Below, piece by piece: positions 11,284-23,400 of a stretch of DNA of 64,000 nt. Every line of letters starts with the position of its first letter. Positions within the stretch are counted from its first letter, which is position 1. Made by a program: the position numbers and the translations under genes. The notes beneath the pieces were generated by a model. That model did not search any database. It had not been told where the DNA came from and worked only from the letters and a program-made list of their open reading frames with translations. Source of the stretch: Apostichopus japonicus (lineage: Eukaryota > Echinodermata > Holothuroidea > Aspidochirotida > Stichopodidae); NCBI RefSeq assembly GCF_037975245.1, contig NC_092570.1, positions 8,245,001 to 8,309,000 on the forward strand. Direction: 5' to 3'.

Positions 11284-11373
11284 GCCTTTGACGAAACATT
11301 AAATAGCTGCATGGCCTTTGACCAAACATTAAATAGCTACATGGCCTTTGACCAAACATTAAATAGATGCATG
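11284..11373. repeat. 30-bp tandem repeat, three copies
   Basis: Three adjacent 30-base units (11284, 11314, 11344) beginning GCCTTTGAC and ending near GCATG, with a few substitutions between copies. Confidence 0.85.
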
Positions 11374-13813
11374 TATATTTCGTGATCTCAACTCGTTATA
11401 GCACATCTCGTATAGCTTCTTCATACATATACATGTAATCTCTAATAGGAGTGTCACATGCATGGAAACTATATATCGTATACATTTCCGTAGTGTGTCG
11501 AACGCATCCGTGATACATCGTTGTAAAAACCTGCCTGGAAAACTATACGGAGCTCAGTTGATATTCATATAGTGCTTTGGCTATACAATGAATCTTAAGC
11601 ACATATTCCGGCGAAACCCATTCCGCACCTCAATATGTGCAATTATAATATGCTGTAATCAATAGGAATAACTAAGTGCACATGCTTCAATACCAGCCAC
11701 TTTTCGCATATCTACAGGAGATGACGAATTTGTCTCTGGGACTGGACGGTGCTTTTTTTATTCAATAAATGGAGCTGGCTGCTATAGTAACATACATGAA
11801 TTATATGGAGCATGAAGCATTGAGACTCTTCAGTAGCTTGTATCCGAGATGGTATATTTGAGGAAAGACAGCAGCGATGATGGTGTGTATAATTATGTGC
11901 ATATAATGTAGTATATTCCGACATAATTTCCCCAAGTTTTCTGTACACACTTTATCGTGGAACTATACGTGGTGGTCTCTAATGTGCTCTTAGTTTTGAC
12001 TGTAGGTATAAAAAGCTAAATCGCTGACTGGATATCTGACAATCTGGTCAATCGTGGTACCTTCAACTTTCCATACCCATACCTTGAAGATTTTTATCTT
12101 TACAAGAGCCCAAGGTTTGAAGGATGACTTTAGACAATTAATTTTGATATTTATATTGTTGACCATACAAAACACTGCTACCTGTTCAGGTTGTATCTCT
12201 ATATCACTTTTTGGTGAGGAATGACCCTTCAAACATCTGGCGCTAATCAGTTAAAGCGACTGGACTAAGGTTAGCGTCACACAGAGGACATTCGGTAACT
12301 TGTCAATGGGAAATTATATAGGCCGATAAGAGCTTTCATGGTATTACATGACTTGTTTCAAGTGCGTAACAAGTTTGTCTATAAAAAATGGTGTTGGATG
12401 TCATATCCATATCATATATATGAAGTTAAAAGAACAATGGATTGACAGTAACATTTAGGCCTGTGGACTGACGTCAGTTAGCAGTTTAGCCTTAAAGGAG
12501 CATTCCCATGGATTTAACATAAATTAGAGCTGAACATTTTGCAAACCAAATACATTGCTACAGAAGCATAACTACAGCAGTCATTGTTTTATCTCTTTTT
12601 TAGACTATGATATATGAAGACTAAATTCTGCCCTTTAAGTCACTCGGTAAACAAGCCTAAATTCTTGTGCTGTTCCTTGAAGGGACATAAAGTGATCAAA
12701 CTTGCAATGACTGCCACACTTTTCCGCATCACGTATATTTTCATTGGAGCACTGCAATATCAAAACCACATACCCACATCAATTGCCATATTGAAATTGC
12801 CCCAATTGTTCCTACTTTTTCTTGGCAAATTTTTCCTGAGATGGGAGAGTACTCACCGCGGTTGATATCGACACTGAATTTGCCACCATAACTAATGTAG
12901 TTTCAATCTGTGTGTGTGTGTGCGTGTGTCTGTCTGTGTGTATTTTCGATTACACTGAATTGGAACAAAATACTTGAACATAGATGACGCCTCAAATTGG
13001 TGATAGCTTAAGATATGGGTCATGTTATAAGCCTGTAGGTCATCTGAGGATTATTCCATCTGATATTGGCAATGCAAAGTTCTTCTTCGACGCCCTGTAG
13101 GCCTACGTGTTTATGGTCCATTAATTGTGGTTAAAGCAGTTTGTACTCATAAACAGCAAATAATCGTCGGAAGGTGCACGTCGCAGGTAAATATAGAAAC
13201 CGAATCCCCGCCCCCCCCCCACCTTAAAAAAGCATCTTGAATGATGCTCATTCTTGAGTGTGAATTAATATTATGTGATAATAATGGAATAACCGACTTC
13301 ATTGTTCGAACATTGAAAACTGCGTGCGACCCCACCGGCAAATATCAACCAAACCTAATCAATAAGAAGACATCTGATAACTGCAGACTGAGGGTAAAAC
13401 AACATACTACTATGCAAGTAATTGATATACCTGTATAGACCTATATAGCTTGTGTTTTAAAAACAAACTGTTAAAAGATCGTGGATGTCACTTCCAGTAA
13501 TTTCATAAACCGTCATCTGTCATCCCTCGTCAATGTAATTGCTTCTTCATACCGTGTGCACTGTATTATTAACGTCGTTCCATCGTTCATCCATCTAATC
13601 AATACCTACTTATTAAAAATTGTTTGGAAAGAATAGGTCGAGTGTATGTGCCCTGGATATTTCAGAGGAGAAGGGGCGCGGCCCGAGTATTGGATAGGGC
13701 CCGGGCTTATTTTTTACGACAATATTTCTATAAATTACTATTAAGTACAGGACCAATAAGCTATGGTTGACCACAGAACCGATGTTAGTGGAGGTCTAAA
13801 ATATATGGGACCA
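11374..13813. other. intergenic, no gene seen
   Basis: AT-rich unique-looking DNA. A short TG-rich microsatellite lies at about 12910-12944 and a C-run near 13207-13220. Open frames here are short and show no family resemblance I recognise. Confidence 0.4.
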
Positions 13814-14319
13814 TCCTCTCCTCTCCTCTCCTCTCCTCTCCTCTCCTCTCCTCTCCTCTCCTCTCCTCTCCTCTCCTCTCCTCTCCTCTCCTCTCCTCTC
13901 CTCTCCTCTCCTCTCCTCTCCTCTCCTCTCCTCTCCTCTCCTCTCCTCTCCTCTCCTCTCCTCTCCTCTCCTCTCCTCTCCTCTCCTCTCCTCTCCTCTC
14001 CTCTCCTCTCCTCTCCTCTCCTCTCCTCTCCTCTCCTCTCCTCTCCTCTCCTCTCCTCTCCTCTCCTCTCCTCTCCTCTCCTCTCCTCTCCTCTCCTCTC
14101 CTCTCCTCTCCTCTCCTCTCCTCTCCTCTCCTCTCCTCTCCTCTCCTCTCCTCTCCTCTCCTCTCCTCTCCTCTCCTCTCCTCTCCTCTCCTCTCCTCTC
14201 CTCTCCTCTCCTCTCCTCTCCTCTCCTCTCCTCTCCTCTCCTCTCCTCTCCTCTCCTCTCCTCTCCTCTCCTCTCCTCTCCTCTCCTCTCCTCTCCTCTC
14301 CTCTCCTCTCCTCTCCTCC
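13814..14319. repeat. (CTCTC/GAGAG)n pentanucleotide array, ~505 bp
   Basis: About 101 tandem copies of a 5-bp unit (GGAGA on the minus strand) with no interruption that I can see. All minus-strand frames are open because the unit has no stop, giving an apparent (RRGEE)n protein that is an artefact. The strand asymmetry (pure purine opposite pure pyrimidine, mirror-symmetric) is of the kind that can form triplex DNA. Such a perfect array could also be mis-sized by assembly. Confidence 0.95.
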
Positions 14320-15075
14320 CATACCACACCGTCACCATCCCACAAATGAGGTGACCCAATTATTCTAGGTTATACGTTTTGTAAGGATATTCTTACTGAA
14401 GGTTTGTGGTTGACACAATAAGTGCATTATGTGTTGCGAAACTACACAACAGACAACCGATCCAACGATTGCCAAAAACCTCTATTGTCTAGATGGCACG
14501 TAGTCGCATGCACTCACGTTAGACAAGCAACCAAGGTGAAAGGTTTTTGGATGGAATCTTCTTGATTGCAGTTACGAAGGAAGCAACACAAACTTCACCC
14601 TCCTACTAAACAAGTACTGATACCGTTTTTATAGTTCTTCTTTCGCAAGTATAATAAGAGGCAAATAAGTTTTGCCTCACTCAACATAGGTGCTAGTTCC
14701 GCGAATCTTATTATGCTAATGGAACTTTCACTTTAATCCAGAACGTACAAAGCCTATCGACAGTCAATTTAGCAGTCTACACATAGATCAGTCGAATTTA
14801 CGAAATGTAGTAACCATTAAATATAACAGCATAACAATGTTCACCTAAAATAATAGGTTGAGTGGTAGTACACAGAAGTGGTTGTAACATTTATTCTCAA
14901 TGAGGAATAGGCCAGCAATATGTCTGGAATTCAGTTAGGCAATGGTAACACTGATACAGTGATAGTAGGCCTAACATTTTGCTGAGGAGAAATTGTTGCA
15001 TGCTGCTCCTACGACTACCATTCTCATGTCCATCCCTGTGTACAGATGACAGGTTAACAATTTAGAAGTATAGTC
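14320..15075. other. intergenic, no gene seen
   Basis: Unique-looking sequence with no exon, repeat or transposon end that I could identify. Confidence 0.4.
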
Positions 15076-15096
15076 AGTATTGCGAAGTTCGGCATA

Positions 15097-15349
15097 CTGC
15101 GAAGTTCGGACACCCTAAGAAATACACGATTTTCACCATGAAAACCTACAGGAAGAGCCAAATTTCACCAAAAAGTACGAAGCTACAGTTATTTTCTCTC
15201 CAAAATGACCTGTGTGCAAGAAATTACTTACATATTTGTCAATAAAATGACGAAGATCTATGAAGTCTGTTATAATTACTGAAAGAGCAACTGCGCCACC
15301 AATTTTATCACCAGCGCCACACTGTGGGTTGCGTGTCCGAACTTCGCAA
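15097..15349. mobile_element. TA-flanked MITE with 19-bp inverted termini (mariner/Tc1-like)
   Basis: The left terminus CTGCGAAGTTCGGACACCC and the reverse complement of the right terminus TTGCGAAGTTCGGACACGC match at 17 of 19 bases. Both sit next to TA (15095-15096 and 15350-15351), the target-site signature of Tc1/mariner and some other cut-and-paste families. Extra arms lie outside: TTGCGAAGTTCGG at 15080-15092 and TGTCCGAACTTCGAAG near 15537-15552, suggesting a nested or duplicated element. No transposase is encoded. Confidence 0.6.
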
Positions 15350-15352
15350 TAC

Positions 15353-16129
15353 TCTAGCAAAGATATACCAGTTCCACAATCACGAAGAATCTTCTTGGAA
15401 AACAACGTGAAAACAGTTTGCAGGAAAGGAAGTTTGGCCGTGTATCGTAATATAACAAAATTCTCCCACCATATGAAGTATATTTTCTGGTGATTTATAC
15501 CAGAAGATTTAGTTTTGGGGTGTTTTAAGTCTTAAGTGTCCGAACTTCGAAGTCACCATGCTACTAGCTTTTGTAATTGCCTTAGTTTTTGCTTCAAAAT
15601 CCGTTGATTAGCAATGTAGGACAAAGCCGTCAACTTGAATTTCCAAAGCCTCCACCCAATATTAAGTTACTGCCATGTTTCCATTCATATGGATACAAAT
15701 CTGCTCAAAGTTTCATCAGATTGTCATGTAATATATACGTTATATTTAAGTATAACTATATGTCATATGTATACAAATATAGATCTATAGATGAGAATTA
15801 GTTGAGACTGGTGGAACACTTTGTTACTGAGTTTGAGCGATCATCAGACAACTGGTAGCTTCATGTTGAACTCCTAAAATATGTAAGAATTAAACAAGTG
15901 AAATCATTGAAGCATGTCAAGGAGTATCAGTGGTGTACCTTCCTTTTGTGGCATCCACTCCTTTGTCGACGTCCAGTGGCGTGTTATGGTTGGTAGAGTC
16001 TGGGTGTGGTCCGTCTGTCTCTCCAGAGCTTGGTGGAGGGATCATATCCATTGGCTGCGGTTTCCTTTGGCGGGATTTTGGGCTGGGGTGGGCGAGGTCT
16101 CGCACACCCCTTCTGAAATTGATTAAGTA
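15353..16129. other. intergenic with a further element arm
   Basis: The region contains the third CCGAACTTCG arm near 15541. The G/T-rich part at 15914-16129 continues the decayed Penelope-like element in degenerate form on the minus strand. No gene is supported. Confidence 0.4.
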
Positions 16130-16690
16130 GAGCTTGATATGAGGCACATTGATATGAGTTCCGGGCATTTGTTAGGAGGGATCATTTGTCAGCATTGATG
16201 ATGGTGAGTTTTTTGGTGAGGCAAAGGTTGTTCCGCTTAGATTCGTTGCTGTAGGCTCGTGATCTGCTGGCGATCAACCAATTGATGGTGAATGGCTTTT
16301 TGTTTTGTTTCAGCTGCAAAAAAGGTTTTGAGAGTTCCGTGGCATTTTGTGGTGTTTTGGTGGTTGAAGGACTGCTTGTGGTTGCCATATCTCAGCTTGA
16401 AAGGAGATTCAGTTAAACATACTGTAGTTCTTAGAATTATCGGTTTCTCTTGACTTCAGCCTTGTAGATGATGTTAGCTGCCTGACAGTTCCCTTTTAGG
16501 TGGCATAGGTCCTCTCATCGGCAGTTGCAAGCTTCCTTCTCGTTCTTGATATTGGTGGCTGATATATGTTTGTTGTGTCCTTTGATGATGTTGGGCATTC
16601 AGCTATAGCTGAACTTGATGGTGTTTCTGTTGAATATCTTGTTCAGTTTTGATTTTGTTGGGGAATGTTTGTTGATGAATTTCATCAGAA
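16130..16690 (-). pseudogene. Penelope-like retroelement remnant (linker and GIY-YIG endonuclease)
   Basis: Read on the minus strand from 16680 downward: LNKIFNRNT, then FSYS with a stop where a cysteine is expected, MPN, CNCR followed by a stop, LKGNCQAANIIYKAEV, then after a frame change FKLRYGNHKQSF, then after another TELSKPF and NLCLTKKLTIINADK. This order is what I know from the C-terminal part of Penelope-like elements: a Cys-containing linker, then a GIY-YIG endonuclease with the FKxRYxNHK segment and a CLxEKLxIINADK tail. At least two stops and two frameshifts make it inactive. The reverse transcriptase portion is not seen. Confidence 0.8.
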
Positions 16691-16918
16691 AATAAATCTA
16701 TGTATGAAAAAAGTTGCATATGTGAATGTCACTCAAAACAAAGTCGAGCAAGGGTGAAGGTATTGGTGACGGACTACAGTTGATACTGGTTGTATCATGA
16801 AAAAGGATTATTTAGAATTTTATGTAATCTGCAGACAGAATATTTGGGAGGTGGGGGATGGAGAAGAAGGGGCATTGATATATCTTGATAGGTACTTTCA
16901 TTAACAGTCATACTAGAG

Positions 16919-17157
16919 TATGTATGTATGTATTTACGATCCTACTGCAAGCAGGAACTCGCGAAGAAGCCTCATTGGCTTATCAAGCCGCAAGCTGACC
17001 AAAGTCAGTCTCTTACATTCATATTTAACGTCCATGATTATGAATTGTTAATTGTCAACAACTCTGTAACTGGACGACATACATTAATCTGGGAGTAACT
17101 CGAACCGGGCACCTATATGATTGAAAGGCACCAGTGTTAACCACTGAGCTAACACTC
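16919..17157 (-). mobile_element. tRNA-derived SINE, copy A
   Basis: On the minus strand it starts GAGTGTTAGCTCAGTGG (box A TTAGCTCAGTGG) and has box B-like GGTTCGAGTTA, then a ~165-bp body, and ends in a TACATACATA simple tail. It is nearly identical over the full ~238 bp to copy B at 47809-48045. Here box B carries a substitution relative to copy B (GGTTCGAGTCA). It lies about 285 bp upstream of the CCNC start codon, in antisense orientation. Confidence 0.88.
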
Positions 17158-17441
17158 TACCTACATCATGATATTTTTACATCAGTATATTTGTATATGA
17201 GTACATCATTATATTTGACCCCTTAAAGTTCTATTTCTATTGCTGTGCTGAAGTAATGTATGATCATTTTAATATGCGATTTTGTTGGGATTTGTTTATC
17301 TTGCAGATGTGATATCTAGAAGTAACAACCTACAAGTCACAATCCAGTATGCGTTCCTGAATCAAGTGTCTCAGATTCCTTAGATCTGTGTATCCAGGAC
17401 TGTATTCATTTACATGTGTGGTTATTTAATAACACAACATT

Positions 17442-17473
17442 ATGGCTGGAAACTTTTGGCAGAGTTCACACTG
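17442..17473 (+). CDS. CCNC: cyclin C exon 1
   Basis: Encodes [10 protein letters not shown] plus two bases of the next codon. Donor GTAAGA follows. The start is fixed by near identity to the cyclin C N-terminus of other animals. Confidence 0.95.
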
Positions 17474-20400
17474 GTAAGAATCTTTGTTTTATTTTCATAT
17501 CACAAAATGTGAGACTGATTGGGTTGGTGTCAATGTTAGAAACTCAGACTGAATATTTTTCATCTTCTTTTTTGTTCTGCTCCCTGGGGATGCTCATAGC
17601 ATAACTATCAATAACAAAACAAACTAAAACAAGATATAGGCCTAGCAAGCATAACCGTTGTGAACAACAGTACTGCAATGGCCTACTATGAATTCAAAAG
17701 GCAAAAGCTCTAGTACTGTTTGTCAGGTTTGCTAAATCTATGAAGTAACTTCTTTTAGAGACATGATACAAACTTGAGGGACACTAGTTCTCCATGCCCT
17801 TTGCTGCATGTCATTTGAAACAGTTATGCAATTGAGAAGCTTATTCACATGCATGCACACATGTCTAAAATAAAAGACTCAGAGAATGGAAATACAATAC
17901 ATGTCATTTATTTATTTTACTTCTTTATAAACTATAAGACAACAAGCAAGTCAAGACAGAACTCTGTGAGCATGTTTTCCGATAGAATGAAAATAGTTGA
18001 ATATTAGCTTTCTTTGAAATTGGTTGTTTTGTAGCGCAAAGAGTTGGATGAAATTACTTTATGTAGTGATTTTTGTCTAAAGTTGACTATCAGGGTCACA
18101 GTAAGCCGTCATTACTCTATTACAATCTGGGCCCCTGGCCCATCTATTGGGCAAAATGAAATTAGAGACCCATGGAAGAAACAACACTCTTGTATCTTCC
18201 TGATACATACAGTAATGTTAGAGGAATATCCTTGTGTGGTTTGGACAATTAAGGGACCACCTGGGCCAGTGCCCTTAATATACCTAGGGGCTAGCTACAG
18301 TATGCACACTAGCTCACATCTTGAATTATTCATTATGATCAATTATGTATAATGTTAAACCCACTTGTTTGTTAATATGTTTTTCAATAGAGCATTTCCC
18401 CGTAAATCATCATCATGTGAGCTCCTTGAGACAAAACTCTTAGACCTGTATTAATTGTCAGTAGCACTAGCCTGATCATTTCAATTTTCTGATCAAAAGA
18501 TGTCTTAAAGCTTGAATACATACATAGTTATTCACTCCTTTTTTGTCTTTTACTCTTTCAATTCATCCATAGCAACCAGTGGGTTCTTGACAACCAAGCT
18601 CTGATAAAGGACAGACAGACAGATCTGGCATTCTTAAGTGAGGAAGATTACCAAAAGGTTCACATCTTTTATGCAAGTGGTAGGTAGCAGTTAAACCAAG
18701 TATATAACCAGTAGATATAACCAATATATAACCAGTATATAATACGCATTGTATATTGTTTCCAACAGGTGTTTGATGCCCCCAAAAATTCTGGGACTAT
18801 TTTTTTTCCCCAAAAAATCTTAATGCTTAGGCAGCTGAAGCTTTTAAGAGCAGATTGATGAAAGTGTAGCCTGCTTTATATAAAACTAAAAATTGGGACT
18901 TAATAAAGTTAATATATTATTGTCATTGACTTCAGGCTAACCACAAGCTAGTTTGAGTTGGTGTACAAGTTTGGACAAAAAGAGAAACTTTATTACGAGC
19001 AGTGGTGGCTGTTGCCAATGGACATCTTGGGCATTGCCTCTCCTAGAAATTTCTAAAAAATAAGAAGGATTAGATATATGAAGATGAATGCAACATGGTT
19101 TATGGTTCTACTATTTATTTACTATCCTTTTCAAAAATGTCCTTCTCAGTGCTAAAATGAAACTTGTTTATTTGGTTTACGTGCAGTAGTGGCAATTATC
19201 GGCTGAAGAACTCTTGTTTTCTTACACATTATAAGATCACTGGTATCTGTCGTGTGAGATCATGGGGCAAATTTCATTCTGTCCCGCTAAACTCAGTAAG
19301 CGTCCCCACTAAACTCATGAGAGCATGCTGTAAGAGCATGTGCACATTTATTCTACTGAGATGAAGTATGCTGATTGGTCAAAGTATGGGCAGCATTCAG
19401 CTTGCACTACTAGTCCCACGCTTGTACAGTATACTGTACCTACAACAGTAACAAGGCGTTTAACTACTTGGCCCGTGGCTGTACGTTACGTGACAAACTT
19501 ATGAATGACACTCGTTTGTACAGTACTTAGTATGTACCTGATCATGTGAAATGTTATTCTTTAGTGAAATCACTATCTATCAGTGGCATAGCCATAGCTA
19601 TAGGGAGAAGGGAGGATCGGAACCCCCCTCCCCATTAGTGGGTCGATAAAATAATAAAAAATAAAGGACAGGAAAGGAGATGAGATAAATTATGGGGGAG
19701 TTTTAATATGGTGGATAATATTTGCAATGTAAAATGTATTAATAAAATGTATTTAAAATTGTAGGTAGTTGTCTCATAACTGCTTTCTGTTGGACAGATA
19801 GTGTGGAATTATTGATACAAAGCCCCATGCAACCCCCTACCGTCATCATTCATCCGTCTTACCCACAATTCCCACAAGTCAACATCATGCTCTAAGGTAA
19901 AATCCATAATCAATTTATTGCATACTGACTGGACAAGTTAGTGAACACAATCTAGGCTATGATGACCTAATTACTTGCATTGTTGTACCTGCTTTGTTGC
20001 ATTGTTGTACCTGCTTTGTTGCATTGTTGTAATCTGCCACATGCTTGCCTGAACCACAACCACACTTTGTTGACAAAACAGCCAAAAATGTCCAGGTCCT
20101 TCAGCATATGAAATGTGTTCAACGCCACTAGTCTTCTACTGTTTCCATTGCCTGGCACTTGAAGATCGAGTTCTTGTCTGCTTTAACACAGCATATTGCC
20201 TGGGTGAATTGCTAACCCAATACATATACCACCACCTGTAGTAAAAAATTGCTCAGACATAAACTCTTTATGGCCAAATGGCAAGATTTCTCACCCAAAA
20301 TGCACTCCTGAGACTGCTCAAAAGAAGGTAAAATATACCTCAAATTGTTCCTGGGATGTTTTAAGACATATGTACCCTGATTTCCAGGGAAAATAAGACT

Positions 20401-23400
20401 CAAATACCAGCAAAGTTGGTTAAATGCTGAGAGCTGACTTCCACTGAATAAAGGGGGAAATTGGAAGATTGGACGAAGTGGTACTGGAAGAGTTAGAGAC
20501 AAGGAAAGATTAGGGGGGGGGGGGAAGTGAGGGAGATTTGGCTGAAATACCTGAAAGATAACTGTTGAATTTTAACTTTAAACATTTTAGTCTGGTTTGG
20601 TCGCGCAAGTATGAATGATCTTAGGAAACTAGAATCTGTCATAAGAAACGCGGAGCGCCTCATTGGCACATGCCTACTGTCCCTTCACTCACTCTACCAG
20701 GAGCGAACGTTAAAACGTGTTGAAATATATTGAATGATGATTACCACCCAGCAACTGATTATTTCAAGTTCCTGCCTTCAGGCAAAAGAATGCGTACTTT
20801 TAAGGGTTCTAAAAGATTTACTGACAGTTTTTATCCTTCTGCTGTGAAGATATTCAATACGCACCAATACCGTTAAACAATTTTAAACTTTGTAGACTTT
20901 ATACTGGATTTGAGGGCATTTATATATATTTGTACTCTTTTATATTTTGTAGGTACAGTACATTTTATATTTTGTTCATCTTAATATTTTATAGGAACGT
21001 TTTCATATCTCTGTGCATTATTATACGTCTCATTTGTTGTTTACAATTTTTAATGTTTTGAGCTCTTGTTATCAACCAATTTCCATTGTATTTTTATATG
21101 ATTGGCTGAATATATCTATCTATAACATGGCATCCATCCACATAGCTTTCTTTGTAATTTATATGCTTGAAGCATGCATGCCCTTAAAAAAAAGCAGAAA
21201 TGATATAAATTCAGATATAAAAGCCATTATAATTGCAGTTGTAGTCATCTGTTTCTTTCTATGAGTAAAACAGATCGTGTTTTTTGGAAGCGGAGAGGAG
21301 GAAGGGTTGGCTAGGTGAGCGGGAGGTGTTGAGAGGGAGAGTTGAGAGGGAGGTGTTTTTCTTCGATAACCAACTTTTTTTTTTGATAATCTAACACATG
21401 CATGCATATGCAATGTCTCTATTGATTTTCCACTGGGTTATTCTCTCATGGTTTACTTACTTCGTTACCGGCGATCCGTTGTCTAAGCCTCGCCATTCTC
21501 ATTAGAGAGTTAAACTCTTAAACCTTTGAGGAAGAAACAAAAGGAAAGACTAAATAAAGGATACCAATAAAGGAAGAAAAAAACCCCTCAAGGTCTAGTT
21601 TTATAATGATGTCTTTGACCATGGATCTTTGTACAATAATTGGATATTTCTTTCTTATGACTTTTTGTTGTCCTTGGTTAACTGTTCTTGAATTTTCAAT
21701 GAACTCCTTTTGTTTTCTACAAGAGTGAGGTCATGTGAAGATTCAGGAAAAACAGTTGTGAACGAAGGATGACCTACAAAATGGAGGGGGGAAAAATGTT
21801 ATTTTTCCACAGAGATTTGCTGTGTTTTCGCTGTTTTTTTTTTATTTCAGCTCAAATTCTTATCATGTTCATAAATGTTAGTACCACATTAACAATCCTT
21901 ATTTAAACTACACCAAAATGGCAAATAAGCTATCTTCCATAATGAGAAATCTCATTAGCTGAGGGCTGTTGTGTTGCATAATTTCTATTTTAAACGGAAG
22001 AAGTTGACCGAAAATACTGTTTAGTAACCATGGAAACCCAATATGATTTTATAATGAAGTGAAGCTTTTATTAAGGTTTTTTTTCCCCTTTATATAAGCA
22101 GGACAATGAATGGGTGATAAATTAAACAGTTGCCCCCTCTTTCTTACATAGCTAGTTAATTATTCAACTCTAGATGCTACCAGATCACGTTATTAACGAG
22201 AGAGTTTATTAATTTTGAATATTTGTCCTCATTTAGTCAGTAATTTTTAGAGTAAAGGAAAGTTAATAAATGTATGGCTGACAGGTTGTATATGCATATA
22301 TAATGTAAGAGCTGCAAAGTAATGAGATTCTCTCATTAATTAAGGTTTGTCTTTTGTCAAGGAAATAGCTGTTAAAGTTAAAAAACAGAATACTGCTAAT
22401 TTTTTTGCAAATTAAAGAAGCGTGTGATAGAAGACATAATTAGGTTGGTTGTTCTAACACTGTGCCGTAATGTGTGTTCATTTAATTGGTTGAAATCTCT
22501 CCTTCCCTTCCACCAATCCCCTCCCCCACCTGCCTGCCCTCCTTATCTCTTGTCCATAACTGTCCATAAATGTCTCTTGTGCAATAAAATTTACAAAGTA
22601 CTAAATCATATTGTAATTCCTCTATGATATCGAACATAAGGGATCATGTTTGATTATTTGAAATTATGTTGACTTCTATTTCTTTCATAATGTGCATCAT
22701 ATCATTGTTTGTCAGTTATTCAAGCCATTGGTGAACAGCTGAATGTGAGGCAGCAGGTAATCGCCACGGCAACCATGTACTTTAAGCGGGTCTATTCCAG
22801 ATATTCATTGAAGAGCATCGATCCTCTACTCCTAGGACCAACATGTTTGTTTCTGGCAACTAAGGTGGAGGTGAGTACATCTCAATTGTACAAATTGGAT
22901 GTCAGGTAACTGTCACGGCAACCAATAATTTTTAGAGAGGTTGTTCAGGATATTCATGATAGAGCTTTGATCAGCTTCAGGCCAAAATGTTTTTTTTTTT
23001 TTTTTTTCTCTGGGTCGAATCTGATATTGCCATGGCAACCATGCCAAATGTAAGAAATCACCACAGCAACCATGTCCTTTAAGAGGGTCTACTTCCATCA
23101 TTCATAGAAGAACATTGATCTTTTACTCCTAGGTTTAACATGTTAATTTCTGACTGCTTTGCATGGGTCTACTAGTGGTTACCTTACTTTTGATTTCTTT
23201 GCTGAAAGCAAAAGGAATCTATGTTTTGGAAATGGTGTGTGTTTGTGACACCTCGGTTTATCAACATGATAACTTAAAAAACGTGGACGGTGGTTTAACA
23301 TCGTACTTGGTATGTGGCTTTACCTTAGTAAGTACAGTAGTGAGTATTGGAACCCTGTTGTTTCTTGGAAGGTCAAAAGTCATTTGAGGTCAACCGAGGG

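Larger units (their letters stand above)
18680..22715 (+). other. CCNC intron 2 (4.0 kb)
   Basis: The largest CCNC intron. It holds a LINE fragment (20593-20876), a 22-bp tandem repeat (19977-20030), a hAT-end-like CAGTGGCATAGCC near 19580 and a G-run near 20514. Other open frames have no support. Confidence 0.85.

Noticed and set aside
13741-14368. Long frames encoding (RRGEE)n or (SPLLS)n proteins
   Set aside because: They are produced by the stop-free 5-bp repeat, are open in several frames on both strands and have no flanking gene structure.
15914-16130. Plus-strand frames of 66-70 residues
   Set aside because: They are antisense to the tail of the decayed Penelope-like element and show no family resemblance.
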